From: G965276765 sp965276825
GTDB lineage: Bacteria; Actinomycetota; Acidimicrobiia; Acidimicrobiales; Palsa-688
Length of the DNA: 64,000 bases
Direction: 5' to 3'
NCBI GenBank assembly: GCA_965276825.1
Contig: OZ255630.1
Location: 3,348,001-3,412,000, forward strand
Made by a program: the position numbers and the translations under genes. The notes beneath the pieces were generated by a model. That model was not told where the DNA came from. It was given only the letters and a program-made list of their open reading frames with translations, and did no database searches. Shown in pieces: positions 40,829 to 49,811 of this stretch (its first letter is position 1; the number at the start of each line of letters is the position of its first letter).

Positions 40829-41950
40829 GTGGCCAACATCATCGCCATGAAAGGATCGGGCCGCTCCCGGCGGTCGCTCGCCGACCTGCCGGCGCCGATG
40901 ACGCCCCTCCCGGTGTGGGTGCCCCCGGGGCCCGGAATCGTGGAGCTGACGGCCGGGACCGTGGCCGGGCTCGGCGCGGCGATGGCCACGCCGCTGCTCG
41001 AGGGACCCGTGCTCCGGGCCATCGGCGGCCTGCTGGCCCCCCCGGCGCCGGGAAGGGGGGAGGAGAGAGCCGGGCCGGCACGGGCGGCCGGACGGCGGAT
41101 GGCAGCGGCCGGTGCCGACCCGGGCTGGTTCGGACCGGGAAGCGTGGCCTGGAAGGTCCACGCCGACGCCTCGATCTTCGTCGCGGGGGTGACGGCCTTC
41201 GCCCTCCAGGCCCTCCATCCCCTGGCGTTGGCGGGGGTCGTGGACCACAGCTCCTTCGCCGACGACTTCCTCGGCCGGGTCCGTCGCACCGGCGAGTTCG
41301 TGAGCGGTGTCATCTACGGCACGTCCGCAGACGCGGCGGCGCGAGTGGCGACGGTGCAACGGGTCCACCGCAGGGTGGTGGGGACGGCCCCGGACGGCCG
41401 GCCCTACGACGCGTCGGATCCCGACCTGCTCGAGTGGGTGCACGTCACCGAGTACCTGGCCATCGCGTCGGCGTTCCGCCGCTTCGGGCTGCGCCCGCTC
41501 GGGCGCGACGACCTCGACCGCTACGTGGCCGAGGTGGCCGTCGTCGGCGAGGCCATGGGGGTGGCCGCGCCGCCGAGATCGTGGGCCGAGCTCGACGCGT
41601 CCTTCCAGTCGTTCCGGCCCGACCTGGCCGTCGGTGAGCAGGTCATGGCCGCCGCTGCATTCCTCCGGACCCCGCCCGGCCTGCCGCCCCAGGCACTGCG
41701 GGTGTGGCGCCTGCTGTGGCGCGGCGCGCAGGCCTGCCTGCCGCCGACCGGGCGTCGCCTGCTCGGGCTCTCGACCCCCGGGCCGGCCGAGCTCGCCGCC
41801 TGCCGGGTCCTCGTCCGCTCGCTCGGGACGGTGCTGCGCGAGCCGCCGCCGCTCACCGCCGCCCGCCGCCGCCTCGACCTCGACATCGACGGAGGTCCCC
41901 GGCACGGCGGGCCGCCGGAGGGCCGGGCCGGCCGCTACGCCGGACCGTAG
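40829..41950 (+). CDS. MpaB/DUF2236-family oxygenase
   Basis: 373 residues. The block GPGSVAWKVHADASIFVAGV followed by ALQALHPLALAGVVDHS is characteristic of DUF2236 (rubber oxygenase Lcp, MpaB); its histidines bind heme b. Also DLLEWVHVTEYLAIAS, a second conserved His region. Known members cleave polyisoprene or oxidise lipids; the substrate here is unknown. The hydrophobic helix near the N-terminus may bind membrane. Ends in a tandem repeat shared with the convergent regulator. Confidence 0.85.
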   Translation: MANIIAMKGSGRSRRSLADLPAPMTPLPVWVPPGPGIVELTAGTVAGLGAAMATPLLEGPVLRAIGGLLAPPAPGRGEERAGPARAAGRRMAAAGADPGWFGPGSVAWKVHADASIFVAGVTAFALQALHPLALAGVVDHSSFADDFLGRVRRTGEFVSGVIYGTSADAAARVATVQRVHRRVVGTAPDGRPYDASDPDLLEWVHVTEYLAIASAFRRFGLRPLGRDDLDRYVAEVAVVGEAMGVAAPPRSWAELDASFQSFRPDLAVGEQVMAAAAFLRTPPGLPPQALRVWRLLWRGAQACLPPTGRRLLGLSTPGPAELAACRVLVRSLGTVLREPPPLTAARRRLDLDIDGGPRHGGPPEGRAGRYAGP

Positions 41951-42041
41951 CCAGTGCCCGCCGCTACGCCGGACCGTAGCCAGTGCGCCCGCCGCTACAC
42001 CGGACCGTAGCCAGTGCGCCCGCCGCTACACCGGACCGTAG
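41932..42041. repeat. Tandem repeat (29-31 bp, 4 copies) shared by two convergent 3' ends
   Basis: Copies of CCGCTACrCCGGACCGTAGC begin at 41932, 41961, 41992 and 42023. Each is an imperfect palindrome (GCTAC against GTAGC) and contains TAG on the plus strand and, in the inverse direction, TAG on the minus strand. Copy 1 encodes the end of the MpaB gene; copy 4 the end of the response regulator. Confidence 0.95.
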
Positions 42042-42700
42042 CGGTGCGCGGGGCGGCCCGCGGCGCCGTACTGGAGGTGGCGCTGGACCTGCTGGTGCTC
42101 GAGCAGATAGGCCAGGTAGCGCTGCGCGGTGGCGCGGCTGATCCCGACCGCGGCGGCCACCTCGCTGGCGCTCAGAGGCACGTCGGCCTGACGTAGCCGC
42201 TGGAGGACGAGGGCGAGCGTCGGCTCCGACATGCCCTTCGGGAGGTGCTGGTCCAACGGTGGGCTCTGGCGCAGCAGCGAGAAGAGGCGGTCCACGTCCT
42301 CCTGGGACGCCTCGTCGAGCGATGCGACGCTGTGGTGCAGCGCCTGGAACGCCGTCAGGTGACCTCGCAGGCGCTCGGAGGTGAAGGGCTTGACCAGGTA
42401 GTGCACCGCGCCGAGCTGCATGGCCGACCGGATGCTCGACACGTCCCGCGCCGCGGTGATCACGATCACGTCGGGCGGGTCGGGTCGGGACCGCACCTGG
42501 CGCAGCAGCTCGAGGCCGGACCCGTCGGGCAGGTAGAGGTCGAGCAGGACGAGGTCGGGCGCGGTGTCGTCCACGGCCGCGAGGGCGGCGGCCGCGGTCT
42601 GCGCCCGGCCGCAGACGGAGAAGCCAGGAGTGCGGGCGACGTACTCGGCGTGCACGTCGGCGACCCGGAAGTCGTCGTCGACGACGAGGGTCTGGATCAC
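42026..42700 (-). CDS. CitB/DcuR-type response regulator
   Basis: 224 residues. Receiver: VVDDDFRVADVH, acceptor Asp in LVLLDLYLPDGSG, Lys in HYLVKPF. The output is a winged-helix of the CitB type, LSASEVAAAVGISRATAQRYLAYLLEHQQV. Such regulators respond to citrate or dicarboxylates through their CitA/DcuS partner. The GTG start overlaps the kinase stop (GTGA). Confidence 0.93.
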   Translation of the reverse strand: MIQTLVVDDDFRVADVHAEYVARTPGFSVCGRAQTAAAALAAVDDTAPDLVLLDLYLPDGSGLELLRQVRSRPDPPDVIVITAARDVSSIRSAMQLGAVHYLVKPFTSERLRGHLTAFQALHHSVASLDEASQEDVDRLFSLLRQSPPLDQHLPKGMSEPTLALVLQRLRQADVPLSASEVAAAVGISRATAQRYLAYLLEHQQVQRHLQYGAAGRPAHRYGPV

Positions 42701-44349
42701 GGCGCCGGCTCGCCCGCCGGTACGGCGCGACCGGGGAGGTGCACGGTGAAGACGGCGCCCTCCGCGTTGGTCACCGAGATGTCGCCGCCGTGGCGGACGA
42801 CCAGCTGGCGGACGAGGGTCAGGCCGAGCCCGCGCTCGAAGCCCTGCCGGGTCGCCTTGGTCGTGTACCCCTTGCGGAACACGGTCTCCGGGTCGGGGAC
42901 ACCGGCACCGCTGTCGGCGATCTCCAGGGTCAGGCCACCGTCGTCCAGTCGGCCCAGCCGGACGGTGACCGCCGGCGCCGCTGACCCGGCGGCCGCGTCG
43001 ATGGCGTTGTCGACCAGGTTGCCGAGGACGCTGATGACGGTGCTCGCGTCGACGGATGTCCCGTCGAGGTCGGGAAGCCCGGCCGAGTCCGCTCCAGCCG
43101 CCGGGGCGTCGTCGAGGACGGTGAGGGACACGCCGCGCTCGGCGGCGATGGCGATCTTGGCGAGGAGCAGGGCGGTGACCGTCGGGCTCCCGATCCGGTC
43201 CCGCAGGGTCTCCGCCACATCGGCCGCCGAGGTCGAGACCTCGATGAGGTACGTCGAGGCCTCGTCGACGCGCCCGAGCTCGAGCAGCCCGGCGAGCACG
43301 TGCATCCGGTTGGCGTGCTCGTGCTGCTGGGCGCGCAGCGCGTCGGTCAGGTTGCGGACGCTGTCGAGCTCGCGCTCCAGCCCGACGGTCTCGGTCCGGT
43401 CCCGCGCCGTGGCGATGGCCCCGAGCGGCCGGCCCCTGAGCGACACGGGCATCCGGGTGACGACCAGGGCGAAGTCGGCGGTCAGGATGGTCTCGTCGAC
43501 GATCGGTCCCGCCGCGCCCGACAGCAGGTCCCGGATCCGCCCCGGCGCCAGGACCTCGTCCAACCGGCGGTGCACCGCGGCGCCGGGGATGCCGAGGAGG
43601 CGCCTGCCCTCGTCGTTGATGAGGGAGATCCGGCCGTCGCGGTCGAGGGTGACCACGCCCTCCCTGATCCCGTGGAGCATGGCCTCACGCTCCTGGAGCA
43701 GGGACGAGATCTCGTGGAGCTCGAGCCCGAACGTCTGGCGCTTGAGGCGCCGGGCGAGGAGGAGCGAAGCGGCCACCCCGACGGCCAGCGCCAGCACCGA
43801 GTAGGTGAGGATCGAGGGCAGCGAGCTGCCGAGCGCGGCCGAGACCTTGCCCTCCAGGATGCCGGCCGAGACCTCACCGATGATCCGACCGTCGGGAGCC
43901 CGGAGAGGGGTCTTGCCGTTGGCCGACGGGCCGAGGTTGCCCTCGTCGACCCCGACGTGGTTGTGCCCGTCGAGGGCGGTCAGCGGCTCGGTGACCTTGA
44001 GACCGATGAGAGCAGGGTCGGGATGGGAGTGGCGGACCCCGCGACGGTCGATGACGACGATGTAGGACGCGCCGAGGACCCGGCTGAGCCGCTCGGCGGT
44101 AGGCGCCACGGTGCCGTGCGGGTCGCCGGCGGCCATGTCCGACTCGATGGCTCGGTCGTTGGCCGTGGCCTCGGCGACCATCAGGGCGCGCTGCTCGTAC
44201 TGGTGGTCGAGGTCGGAGCGCAGAACCCGGACGTAGAGCCCGAAGCCGAGGCCGAGCGCGACCACGAGCACGAGGATCTGACTGGTCAGGATCGAGCTGG
44301 AGAGCTTGCGCCTTCCCCGCGCCCCGCCGGATTCCACCGTGCCCGTCAT
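42697..44349 (-). CDS. CitA/DcuS-type sensor histidine kinase
   Basis: About 550 residues. One N-terminal helix (LTSQILVLVVALGLGFGLYV), an extracytoplasmic Cache domain of about 130 residues including VVIDRRGVRHSHPDPALIG, a second helix (LTYSVLALAVGVAASLLLA), a PAS domain (VTLDRDGRISLINDEG), a SpoB-type dimerisation motif (ALRAQQHEHANRMHVLAGLL) and an ATPase with GNLVDNAIDAA and FERGLGLTLVRQLV. It senses an external carboxylate-like ligand. ATG 44349 is preferred because the 36 bases upstream are A/T-rich and not coding-like. Confidence 0.92.
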   Translation of the reverse strand: MTGTVESGGARGRRKLSSSILTSQILVLVVALGLGFGLYVRVLRSDLDHQYEQRALMVAEATANDRAIESDMAAGDPHGTVAPTAERLSRVLGASYIVVIDRRGVRHSHPDPALIGLKVTEPLTALDGHNHVGVDEGNLGPSANGKTPLRAPDGRIIGEVSAGILEGKVSAALGSSLPSILTYSVLALAVGVAASLLLARRLKRQTFGLELHEISSLLQEREAMLHGIREGVVTLDRDGRISLINDEGRRLLGIPGAAVHRRLDEVLAPGRIRDLLSGAAGPIVDETILTADFALVVTRMPVSLRGRPLGAIATARDRTETVGLERELDSVRNLTDALRAQQHEHANRMHVLAGLLELGRVDEASTYLIEVSTSAADVAETLRDRIGSPTVTALLLAKIAIAAERGVSLTVLDDAPAAGADSAGLPDLDGTSVDASTVISVLGNLVDNAIDAAAGSAAPAVTVRLGRLDDGGLTLEIADSGAGVPDPETVFRKGYTTKATRQGFERGLGLTLVRQLVVRHGGDISVTNAEGAVFTVHLPGRAVPAGEPAP

Positions 44350-44435
44350 GTGGCGAGCAAAATGATCAAAACCCATTCTTTTCATCCGAATTTCGGCTTA
44401 CTTGTCACAACCTATACCGGCGGCCCGGCCCGTCT

Positions 44436-44441
44436 TACCTT
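44436..44441 (+). promoter_or_regulatory. -10 element for the ABC importer operon
   Basis: TACCTT, identical to that of the AstE-like gene, with a GTG 6 bases downstream (44448). The region 44350-44435 between the divergent kinase and importer is A/T-rich and is the obvious regulator target. Confidence 0.45.
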
Positions 44442-44483
44442 CACCTCGTGCTGCGAACGGATTGCGGCAGGGGGGAGAGGGAC

Positions 44484-45362
44484 ATGATCGAGCAAGGATC
44501 GGGACCGGTCGTCGGCCGGACAGCCACCGCCGCAGGCGAGCAGGGCGGGGCGACGCGCATCGATCTCGCCGGCGTGACCAAGCGCTTCGTGTCGCCAGGC
44601 GGTGAGGCGTTCACCGCCATACGCGACGTCAGCCTGCAGGTCGGCCCCGGGCAGTTCTGTGCGGTCGTGGGCCCGACCGGCTGCGGCAAGTCGACGACCT
44701 TGTCGTTGGTCGCCGGGCTCGACCGGCCCAACGCCGGCGGGATCCACGTGGACGGGCGGCCGGTGGACCGCCTCGTGGACGGCGTCAGCTTCGTGTTCCA
44801 GACCGACGCGCTGCTGCCGTGGAAGTCGGTGCTGGCCAACGTCGCCCTCGGACCGACCCTCCACGGGGTGGGCAAGCGGAAGGCCAACGAGCAGGCCAGG
44901 GACTGGCTGCGTCGCGTCGGCCTGAGCGGCTTCGAGGACCGCCACCCCCACCAGCTGTCGGGTGGCATGCGCAAGCGGGCCAGCCTGGCCGCCGCCCTGA
45001 TCAACGAGCCGAGCATCCTGCTCATGGACGAGCCCTTCGGAGCCCTCGACGTGCAGACCAAGGCCATCATGTCCAACGAGCTGCTCCAACTCTGGGAGCA
45101 GACCAGGCCGTCGGTCCTGTTCATCACCCACGACCTCGAGGAGGCCATCGCCCTGTCGGACCGGGTCGTGGTGATGACCGCAGGACCGGGCACCGTCAAG
45201 GCCGTCTACGACATCGACCTGCCCCGCCCCCGCGGCGCAGTCCAGGAGATCCGCTTCCAGCCCCGCTTCCTGGAGCTGCACCAGCAGATCTGGGGCGCGC
45301 TGCGCGAGGAGGTCGAAGCGGCCTACGCGAGGACCGCGGCCCTCACGGCGGTGCCGGCATGA
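44484..45362 (+). CDS. NitT/TauT-type ABC transporter ATPase
   Basis: 292 residues from ATG 44484, which has GGGGGAGAGG just upstream; GTG 44448 would add 12 residues. Walker A GPTGCGKSTTLSLVAG, signature QLSGGMRKRASLAAALI, Walker B ILLMDEPFGALD and the His switch FITHDLEEA are all intact. Belongs to the nitrate/sulfonate/taurine import group (SsuB, TauB). Stop overlaps the permease ATG. Confidence 0.93.
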   Translation: MIEQGSGPVVGRTATAAGEQGGATRIDLAGVTKRFVSPGGEAFTAIRDVSLQVGPGQFCAVVGPTGCGKSTTLSLVAGLDRPNAGGIHVDGRPVDRLVDGVSFVFQTDALLPWKSVLANVALGPTLHGVGKRKANEQARDWLRRVGLSGFEDRHPHQLSGGMRKRASLAAALINEPSILLMDEPFGALDVQTKAIMSNELLQLWEQTRPSVLFITHDLEEAIALSDRVVVMTAGPGTVKAVYDIDLPRPRGAVQEIRFQPRFLELHQQIWGALREEVEAAYARTAALTAVPA

Positions 45363-46264
45363 CCGCCGTCCAGCCCCAGCTCGGCGCGGCATCCGCCGGG
45401 CCCAGGGTCGACACGGCCGCCGCCTCCGACGAGGCGACCATCGCGGCCGACGCCAACCGGCGGCGTCGCCGTCGGCGCATCATGGTCAACAGCGTCCGGG
45501 TCGTCGTGTTCGTGGTGATCGTGGGCGGCTGGCAACTGCTCTCGCACCTCAAGATCATCGACCCGTTCTTCTTCTCCTCGCCGACGAGCATCGTCAACAA
45601 GCTCGACTTCTGGGTCCACCACGGCACGCAGTACGGCTCGATCTGGCAGCAGATCTGGGTGACCATGCAAGAGGCCCTGCTCGGCTTCGTCTACGGCGTC
45701 GTCGCCGGGATCGTCATGGGCCTCCTGCTCGGCCAGGTGCCGTTCCTGGCCGACGTGGTCGGCCCCTACATCAAGGTCATGAACGCCGTGCCCCGCATCG
45801 TGCTCGGCTCCATCTTCGTGATCTGGCTCGGCCTGGGCACGACGTCCAAGACCGTGCTGGCCGGGGTGCTCGTCTTCTTCGTCGTGTTCTTCAACGCCTT
45901 CCAGGGCACCCGGGAGGTCGACCGCAACCTGGTGGCCAACGTACGAGTCCTCGGCGGGTCCCGCCTGCAGGTGGTGCGCCACGTGGTGCTGCCCTCGGCC
46001 TTGACATGGATCATCGCCAGCCTCCATGTGGCCTTCGGCTTCGCCATCATCGGGGCCATCGTCGGGGAGTACCTCGGCGCCCAGCACGGCCTCGGCCTGA
46101 TCATCTCGAGCGCGCAGAACAACTTCGACCCCGCCGGCGTGTTCGGCGCCATGTTCATCGTCGCGGTGATCGCACTCGTCGCCGAGGCGATCATCTCCCG
46201 CCTCGAGCACCACCTGCTCGGCTGGCGGCCGAGCGCGGTCAGCGAGCCCGTCCAGGCCCTCTGA
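45359..46264 (+). CDS. NitT/TauT-type ABC transporter permease
   Basis: 301 residues. A 40-residue cytoplasmic head ending in RRRRRRR precedes six helices. The EAA loop that contacts the ATPase is NVRVLGGSRLQVVRHVVLPS. FKISP-like family pattern AIVGEYLGAQHGLGLII near the fifth helix is typical of SsuC/TauC. ATGA overlap with the ATPase. Confidence 0.93.
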   Translation: MTAVQPQLGAASAGPRVDTAAASDEATIAADANRRRRRRRIMVNSVRVVVFVVIVGGWQLLSHLKIIDPFFFSSPTSIVNKLDFWVHHGTQYGSIWQQIWVTMQEALLGFVYGVVAGIVMGLLLGQVPFLADVVGPYIKVMNAVPRIVLGSIFVIWLGLGTTSKTVLAGVLVFFVVFFNAFQGTREVDRNLVANVRVLGGSRLQVVRHVVLPSALTWIIASLHVAFGFAIIGAIVGEYLGAQHGLGLIISSAQNNFDPAGVFGAMFIVAVIALVAEAIISRLEHHLLGWRPSAVSEPVQAL

Positions 46265-46369
46265 TCCCCGCGGCCCCGCGGGCCCTGGATCGACCCCAGG
46301 GGCTGCCCACCGATCCACCCATGCACATCAGAACCATGCCCATCAGGACCAACCAGGAGGGGAACACCC

Positions 46370-47440
46370 ATGTTCCACGGTTCACTTTCGAAGAAGGTCG
46401 TCGCGGCCGGTGCCGCAGCGGCCGTGGCACTCGGCGCGGCGGCGTGTGGCTCGTCTTCCAACGCCACCACCACGGCGTCGGGCAAGAAGCTCACCACCGT
46501 CACCATGATGGTCGGGGGCATCGACAAGCAGATCTACCTGCCGTACCAGCTCGGCTACGACCTCGGCTTCTTCAAGAAGTACGGGATCAACATGGTGCTG
46601 TCCACCGAGTCCAACGGGGGGGTCGGCGCCGAGACGGCCATGGCGTCCGGCCAGGTCGACCTGGCCGGGGCCTGGTACAACCACACCCTCGAGTTCCAAC
46701 AGGCCGGCAAGAGCGTCATCGACCTGGCCCAGCTCAGCGGCGCCCCCGGTGAGCGGGAGATGTGCGCCATGAACTCGGGCGTCAAGACCCCCGCCGACTG
46801 GAAAGGCAAGAGCGTCGGGGTGACCGACCCCGGCTCGGGCACCGACGACCTGACCATCTACCTGGCCGCCCGCTACCACCTGCCGACCAACCAGTTCAAC
46901 CGGGCCGGCGTGGGCGCAGGCGAGACCCTCCTGGCCAGCCTCCAGCACAAGACCACCGTCTGCTCGATGACCTCCCAGCCGACCGTCAACGCCCTCGAGC
47001 AGAAGAAGATCGCCTACTCGGCGATCGACCTGGCCACCACTGCGGGGGTCAACCACTGGCTCGGGGGCGCCTACCCGGCCGCCGGTGTGCTCGGCCTCCA
47101 GAGCTGGGTCAACAGCCACAAGGTCGCCGCCCAGGAGGTGGTCGACGCCATGGTGGCGACCATGCACTGGATCGCGAGTCACCGCGCGGCCGACGTGGCC
47201 GACCACATGCCACCGCAGTTCGTCTCGAGTGGTCTGAGCACCAGGGCCGACTACATCTCGGCGCTGGCCAAGGACAAGGGTCAGTTCCTGCCTGACGGGA
47301 TCATGCCGGCCAACGGCCCGTCGACGGTCCTGGCCATCGAGAAGCTGACCGGCAAGATCACCAGGCCCGTCGACCTTCCTGCGACCTACACCAACTCCTA
47401 CGTGAACATCGCCAACAAGCTGGAGGGCTTCACCAAGTAA
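46370..47440 (+). CDS. ABC substrate-binding lipoprotein, SsuA/THI5-like
   Basis: 356 residues; CAGGAGGGG precedes the ATG. Signal peptide with a lipobox (LGAAACGSSS) anchors it outside the membrane. The fold is the NMT1/SsuA type: YLPYQLGYDLGFFKKYGINM, then SGQVDLAGAWYNHTLEFQQA and KGKSVGVTDPGSGTDD. It probably binds a sulfonate, nitrate, pyrimidine or aromatic acid; the CitA-type sensor next door favours a carboxylated ligand, but this is inference. Confidence 0.9.
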   Translation: MFHGSLSKKVVAAGAAAAVALGAAACGSSSNATTTASGKKLTTVTMMVGGIDKQIYLPYQLGYDLGFFKKYGINMVLSTESNGGVGAETAMASGQVDLAGAWYNHTLEFQQAGKSVIDLAQLSGAPGEREMCAMNSGVKTPADWKGKSVGVTDPGSGTDDLTIYLAARYHLPTNQFNRAGVGAGETLLASLQHKTTVCSMTSQPTVNALEQKKIAYSAIDLATTAGVNHWLGGAYPAAGVLGLQSWVNSHKVAAQEVVDAMVATMHWIASHRAADVADHMPPQFVSSGLSTRADYISALAKDKGQFLPDGIMPANGPSTVLAIEKLTGKITRPVDLPATYTNSYVNIANKLEGFTK

Positions 47441-47461
47441 GTCGAGCGGCGAGATCGAGTG

Positions 47462-47489
47462 CCCCGAGGAGCGTCATCGCTCCTCGGGG
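47462..47489. terminator. Bidirectional terminator hairpin
   Basis: Perfect 12-bp stem, CCCCGAGGAGCG with CGCTCCTCGGGG, around TCAT. It lies 22 bp after the importer stop and its loop contains the stop codon of the convergent EtfD gene (47476-47474). Confidence 0.75.
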
Positions 47490-49768
47490 TACTCCGGGCC
47501 GTCCGGGCTCTCGCCGGCGGTCGGGGTGACCGACGAGCCGGTGAGGGCGTCGAGCAGGTGCAGGGAGATGTCCCCGACCTTGATGTCCTCGCGCTTGTTG
47601 GCCTTGGTCCCGTCGTCGAGCATGATGTAGCAGAACGGGCAGGCGGTGGCGATGCGGGTGGCGCCGGTGTCGATCAGCTCCTGGGAGCGGTCGATGTTGA
47701 TCTTGGTGCCCGACTCCTCCATCCACATGCGGGCGCCCCCGGCCCCGCAGCAGCGCGAGGTCGCCCCCGAGCGGGGTGCCTCGACGATGTCGATGCCGGA
47801 CAGGCTGCCGAGCACCTTGCGGGGCGGGTCGTAGACGTCGTTGTGGCGGCCGAGGTAGCAGCTGTCGTGGTAGACGACCCGCTCGGGCAGTGAGGCGCCG
47901 CTCATGTCGAGGCGCCCATCGGCGATCAGCTGCTCGAGCAGCTGGCTGTGGTGGATCACCTCGTAGTTGCCGCCGAGCTGCGGGTACTCGTTGGCGAAGG
48001 TGTTGAAGCAGTGCGGGCACTGCACCACGATCTTCTTGACGCCCATGCCGTCGAACATCTCGACGTTCTGCGTGGCCAGCATCTGGAAGAGGTACTCGTT
48101 GCCGCTCCGCCTCGCCGGGTCCCCGGTGCAGCGCTCCGAGGGTCCGAGGACGGCGAAGTCGATCCCGGCCCTGGTGAGCAGGGTGGCGATGGCCGAGGAG
48201 ACCTTCTTGTTCTTGTCGTCGAAGCTGCCGGCGCAGCCCACCCAGTAGAGGTACTCGTGGTCGAGGGGCGAGCCGGGCTCGGCGACGGTGATCTCCTCGG
48301 GCATGCCATCGGCCCACTGGAGGCGATCGCCCGACGACAGGCCCCAGGGGTTCTCCTGGTTCTCCAGGGAGCGGTACATGTTGCCGAGCGAGGCCGGGAA
48401 GTCGGACTCCATGAGCGACAGGTACCTGCGCATGTCGAGGATCTTGTCGAGGATCTCGATGTTGACCGGGCACACCTCGTCGCAGGCCCGGCACGAGGTG
48501 CACGCCCAGACCTCCTCGGCGCTGATCAGCTCGAAGACGGAGCTGGCCGACACCGGCACATGGTCGCCGCCGACGGAGGGCGTGAGGGGCGAGACGCCGG
48601 AGTCCTCGCCGTTGCCGGTCGGGCCACCGACGCCGGCCAGCACCGGCGCAGCCGGGTGGGTGGCGGCCATCACGTTGCCGATCTTGTTGACGATCTCGCG
48701 GGGGTCGAGCAGCTTGCCGGTGTTGCGTGCGGGACACACCTCGGTGCAGCGACCGCAGATGGTGCAGGCGTCGGTGTCCATGAGCTGCTTCCAGGTGAAG
48801 TCCTCGACGGCCGATGCCCCGAAGCTCTCGAGCGCGGTCTCGGTCAGGTTGGGCAGCGCCTTCATCGCGCCCTTCGGCCGGTCCCGGTCCCGGAGGTACA
48901 TGTTGGCCGGGGAGGTCAGCATGTGGCGGAGCTTGGTCGTCGGCAGCACGATCAGGAACACGAAGAACGACGCCACGTGGATCCCCCACAGCACCTGGTA
49001 GGTCGTGAGCAGGTCGGCGTGGCTGACCGAGGTGAAGGCGTAGGAGATGAGGAAGCCGATGTAGGTCCAGCGCTCGGAGCCGGGCTGGCCCTCCGACGCG
49101 ATCCGCACCCCCTGCACGACCAGGCCGGTCAGGCCGATGGCGAAGAAGGTGGCGAGGATCAGGCCGTCCTCGGGCCGGGTCTTGGTGCGCAGCCGGAACG
49201 GCCGCTGGATGTACCTGCGCACCGCGGCCCACCCGATGCCCACCAGGAAGAGCAGCCCGGCCGTGTCGCCGACGAGCTTGTAGCCCTGGTACACGCCACC
49301 GTGGAGGAACTCGAGGCTGTTGGGCAGCAGGTGGTTGATCTCGAGGACGGTCGTGACCGCGAACAGGATGAGGAACGGGAAGTAGATCAGCGAGTGCATG
49401 ATCCCCGCAGCCGGATCACGCAGCAGGGTGCGCATCTCGAGGCCGCGGCGCAAGTCGCGGAGGCGGCGGGACCGGTTGGCGGCGGTGGTGGCGCGCCGGT
49501 CGGGCTGGCCCCGCTCCCAGTTCTGCACACGGACCGAGAGCAGCCAGCCCGACGCGACGACCAGCACGACCAAGGCGCTGTAGAAGAGGGCGCGCAGGGC
49601 GTGGGGGACGGCGAAGAACGTCTCCCGGCTGATCGTCGACGGGTCGTGGGTGGCCTCGAGGGCCCCGGCGATGCCCGACGCGGCGACCAGCGCAGCGAAG
49701 AGCAGGGTGAGGACCAGGACCAGCTGGGAGGCCCGGAGCGGCGGCCGGTGCGGTGGTCGGGATGCCAT
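47474..49768 (-). CDS. Membrane Fe-S oxidoreductase, EtfD-like (ETF:menaquinone)
   Basis: 764 residues. N-terminal half: about six helices of the nitrate-reductase-gamma/HdrE type with His ligands for heme b. Middle: two 4Fe-4S motifs, CTICGRCTEVCP and CTSCRACDEVCP. C-terminal: two CCG domains (CPHCFNTFANEYP; SRCCGAGGARMWMEE) of the heterodisulfide-reductase type. The same fusion in mycobacteria (EtfD) passes electrons from electron-transfer flavoprotein, and hence fatty-acid beta-oxidation, to menaquinone. Fits the desaturase and glyoxylate genes in this window. Confidence 0.87.
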   Translation of the reverse strand: MASRPPHRPPLRASQLVLVLTLLFAALVAASGIAGALEATHDPSTISRETFFAVPHALRALFYSALVVLVVASGWLLSVRVQNWERGQPDRRATTAANRSRRLRDLRRGLEMRTLLRDPAAGIMHSLIYFPFLILFAVTTVLEINHLLPNSLEFLHGGVYQGYKLVGDTAGLLFLVGIGWAAVRRYIQRPFRLRTKTRPEDGLILATFFAIGLTGLVVQGVRIASEGQPGSERWTYIGFLISYAFTSVSHADLLTTYQVLWGIHVASFFVFLIVLPTTKLRHMLTSPANMYLRDRDRPKGAMKALPNLTETALESFGASAVEDFTWKQLMDTDACTICGRCTEVCPARNTGKLLDPREIVNKIGNVMAATHPAAPVLAGVGGPTGNGEDSGVSPLTPSVGGDHVPVSASSVFELISAEEVWACTSCRACDEVCPVNIEILDKILDMRRYLSLMESDFPASLGNMYRSLENQENPWGLSSGDRLQWADGMPEEITVAEPGSPLDHEYLYWVGCAGSFDDKNKKVSSAIATLLTRAGIDFAVLGPSERCTGDPARRSGNEYLFQMLATQNVEMFDGMGVKKIVVQCPHCFNTFANEYPQLGGNYEVIHHSQLLEQLIADGRLDMSGASLPERVVYHDSCYLGRHNDVYDPPRKVLGSLSGIDIVEAPRSGATSRCCGAGGARMWMEESGTKINIDRSQELIDTGATRIATACPFCYIMLDDGTKANKREDIKVGDISLHLLDALTGSSVTPTAGESPDGPEYPEER

Positions 49769-49811
49769 ATCGAGGCGAACCTACCCGCCGGTCACCTCGG
49801 TCGCCCAGTTG

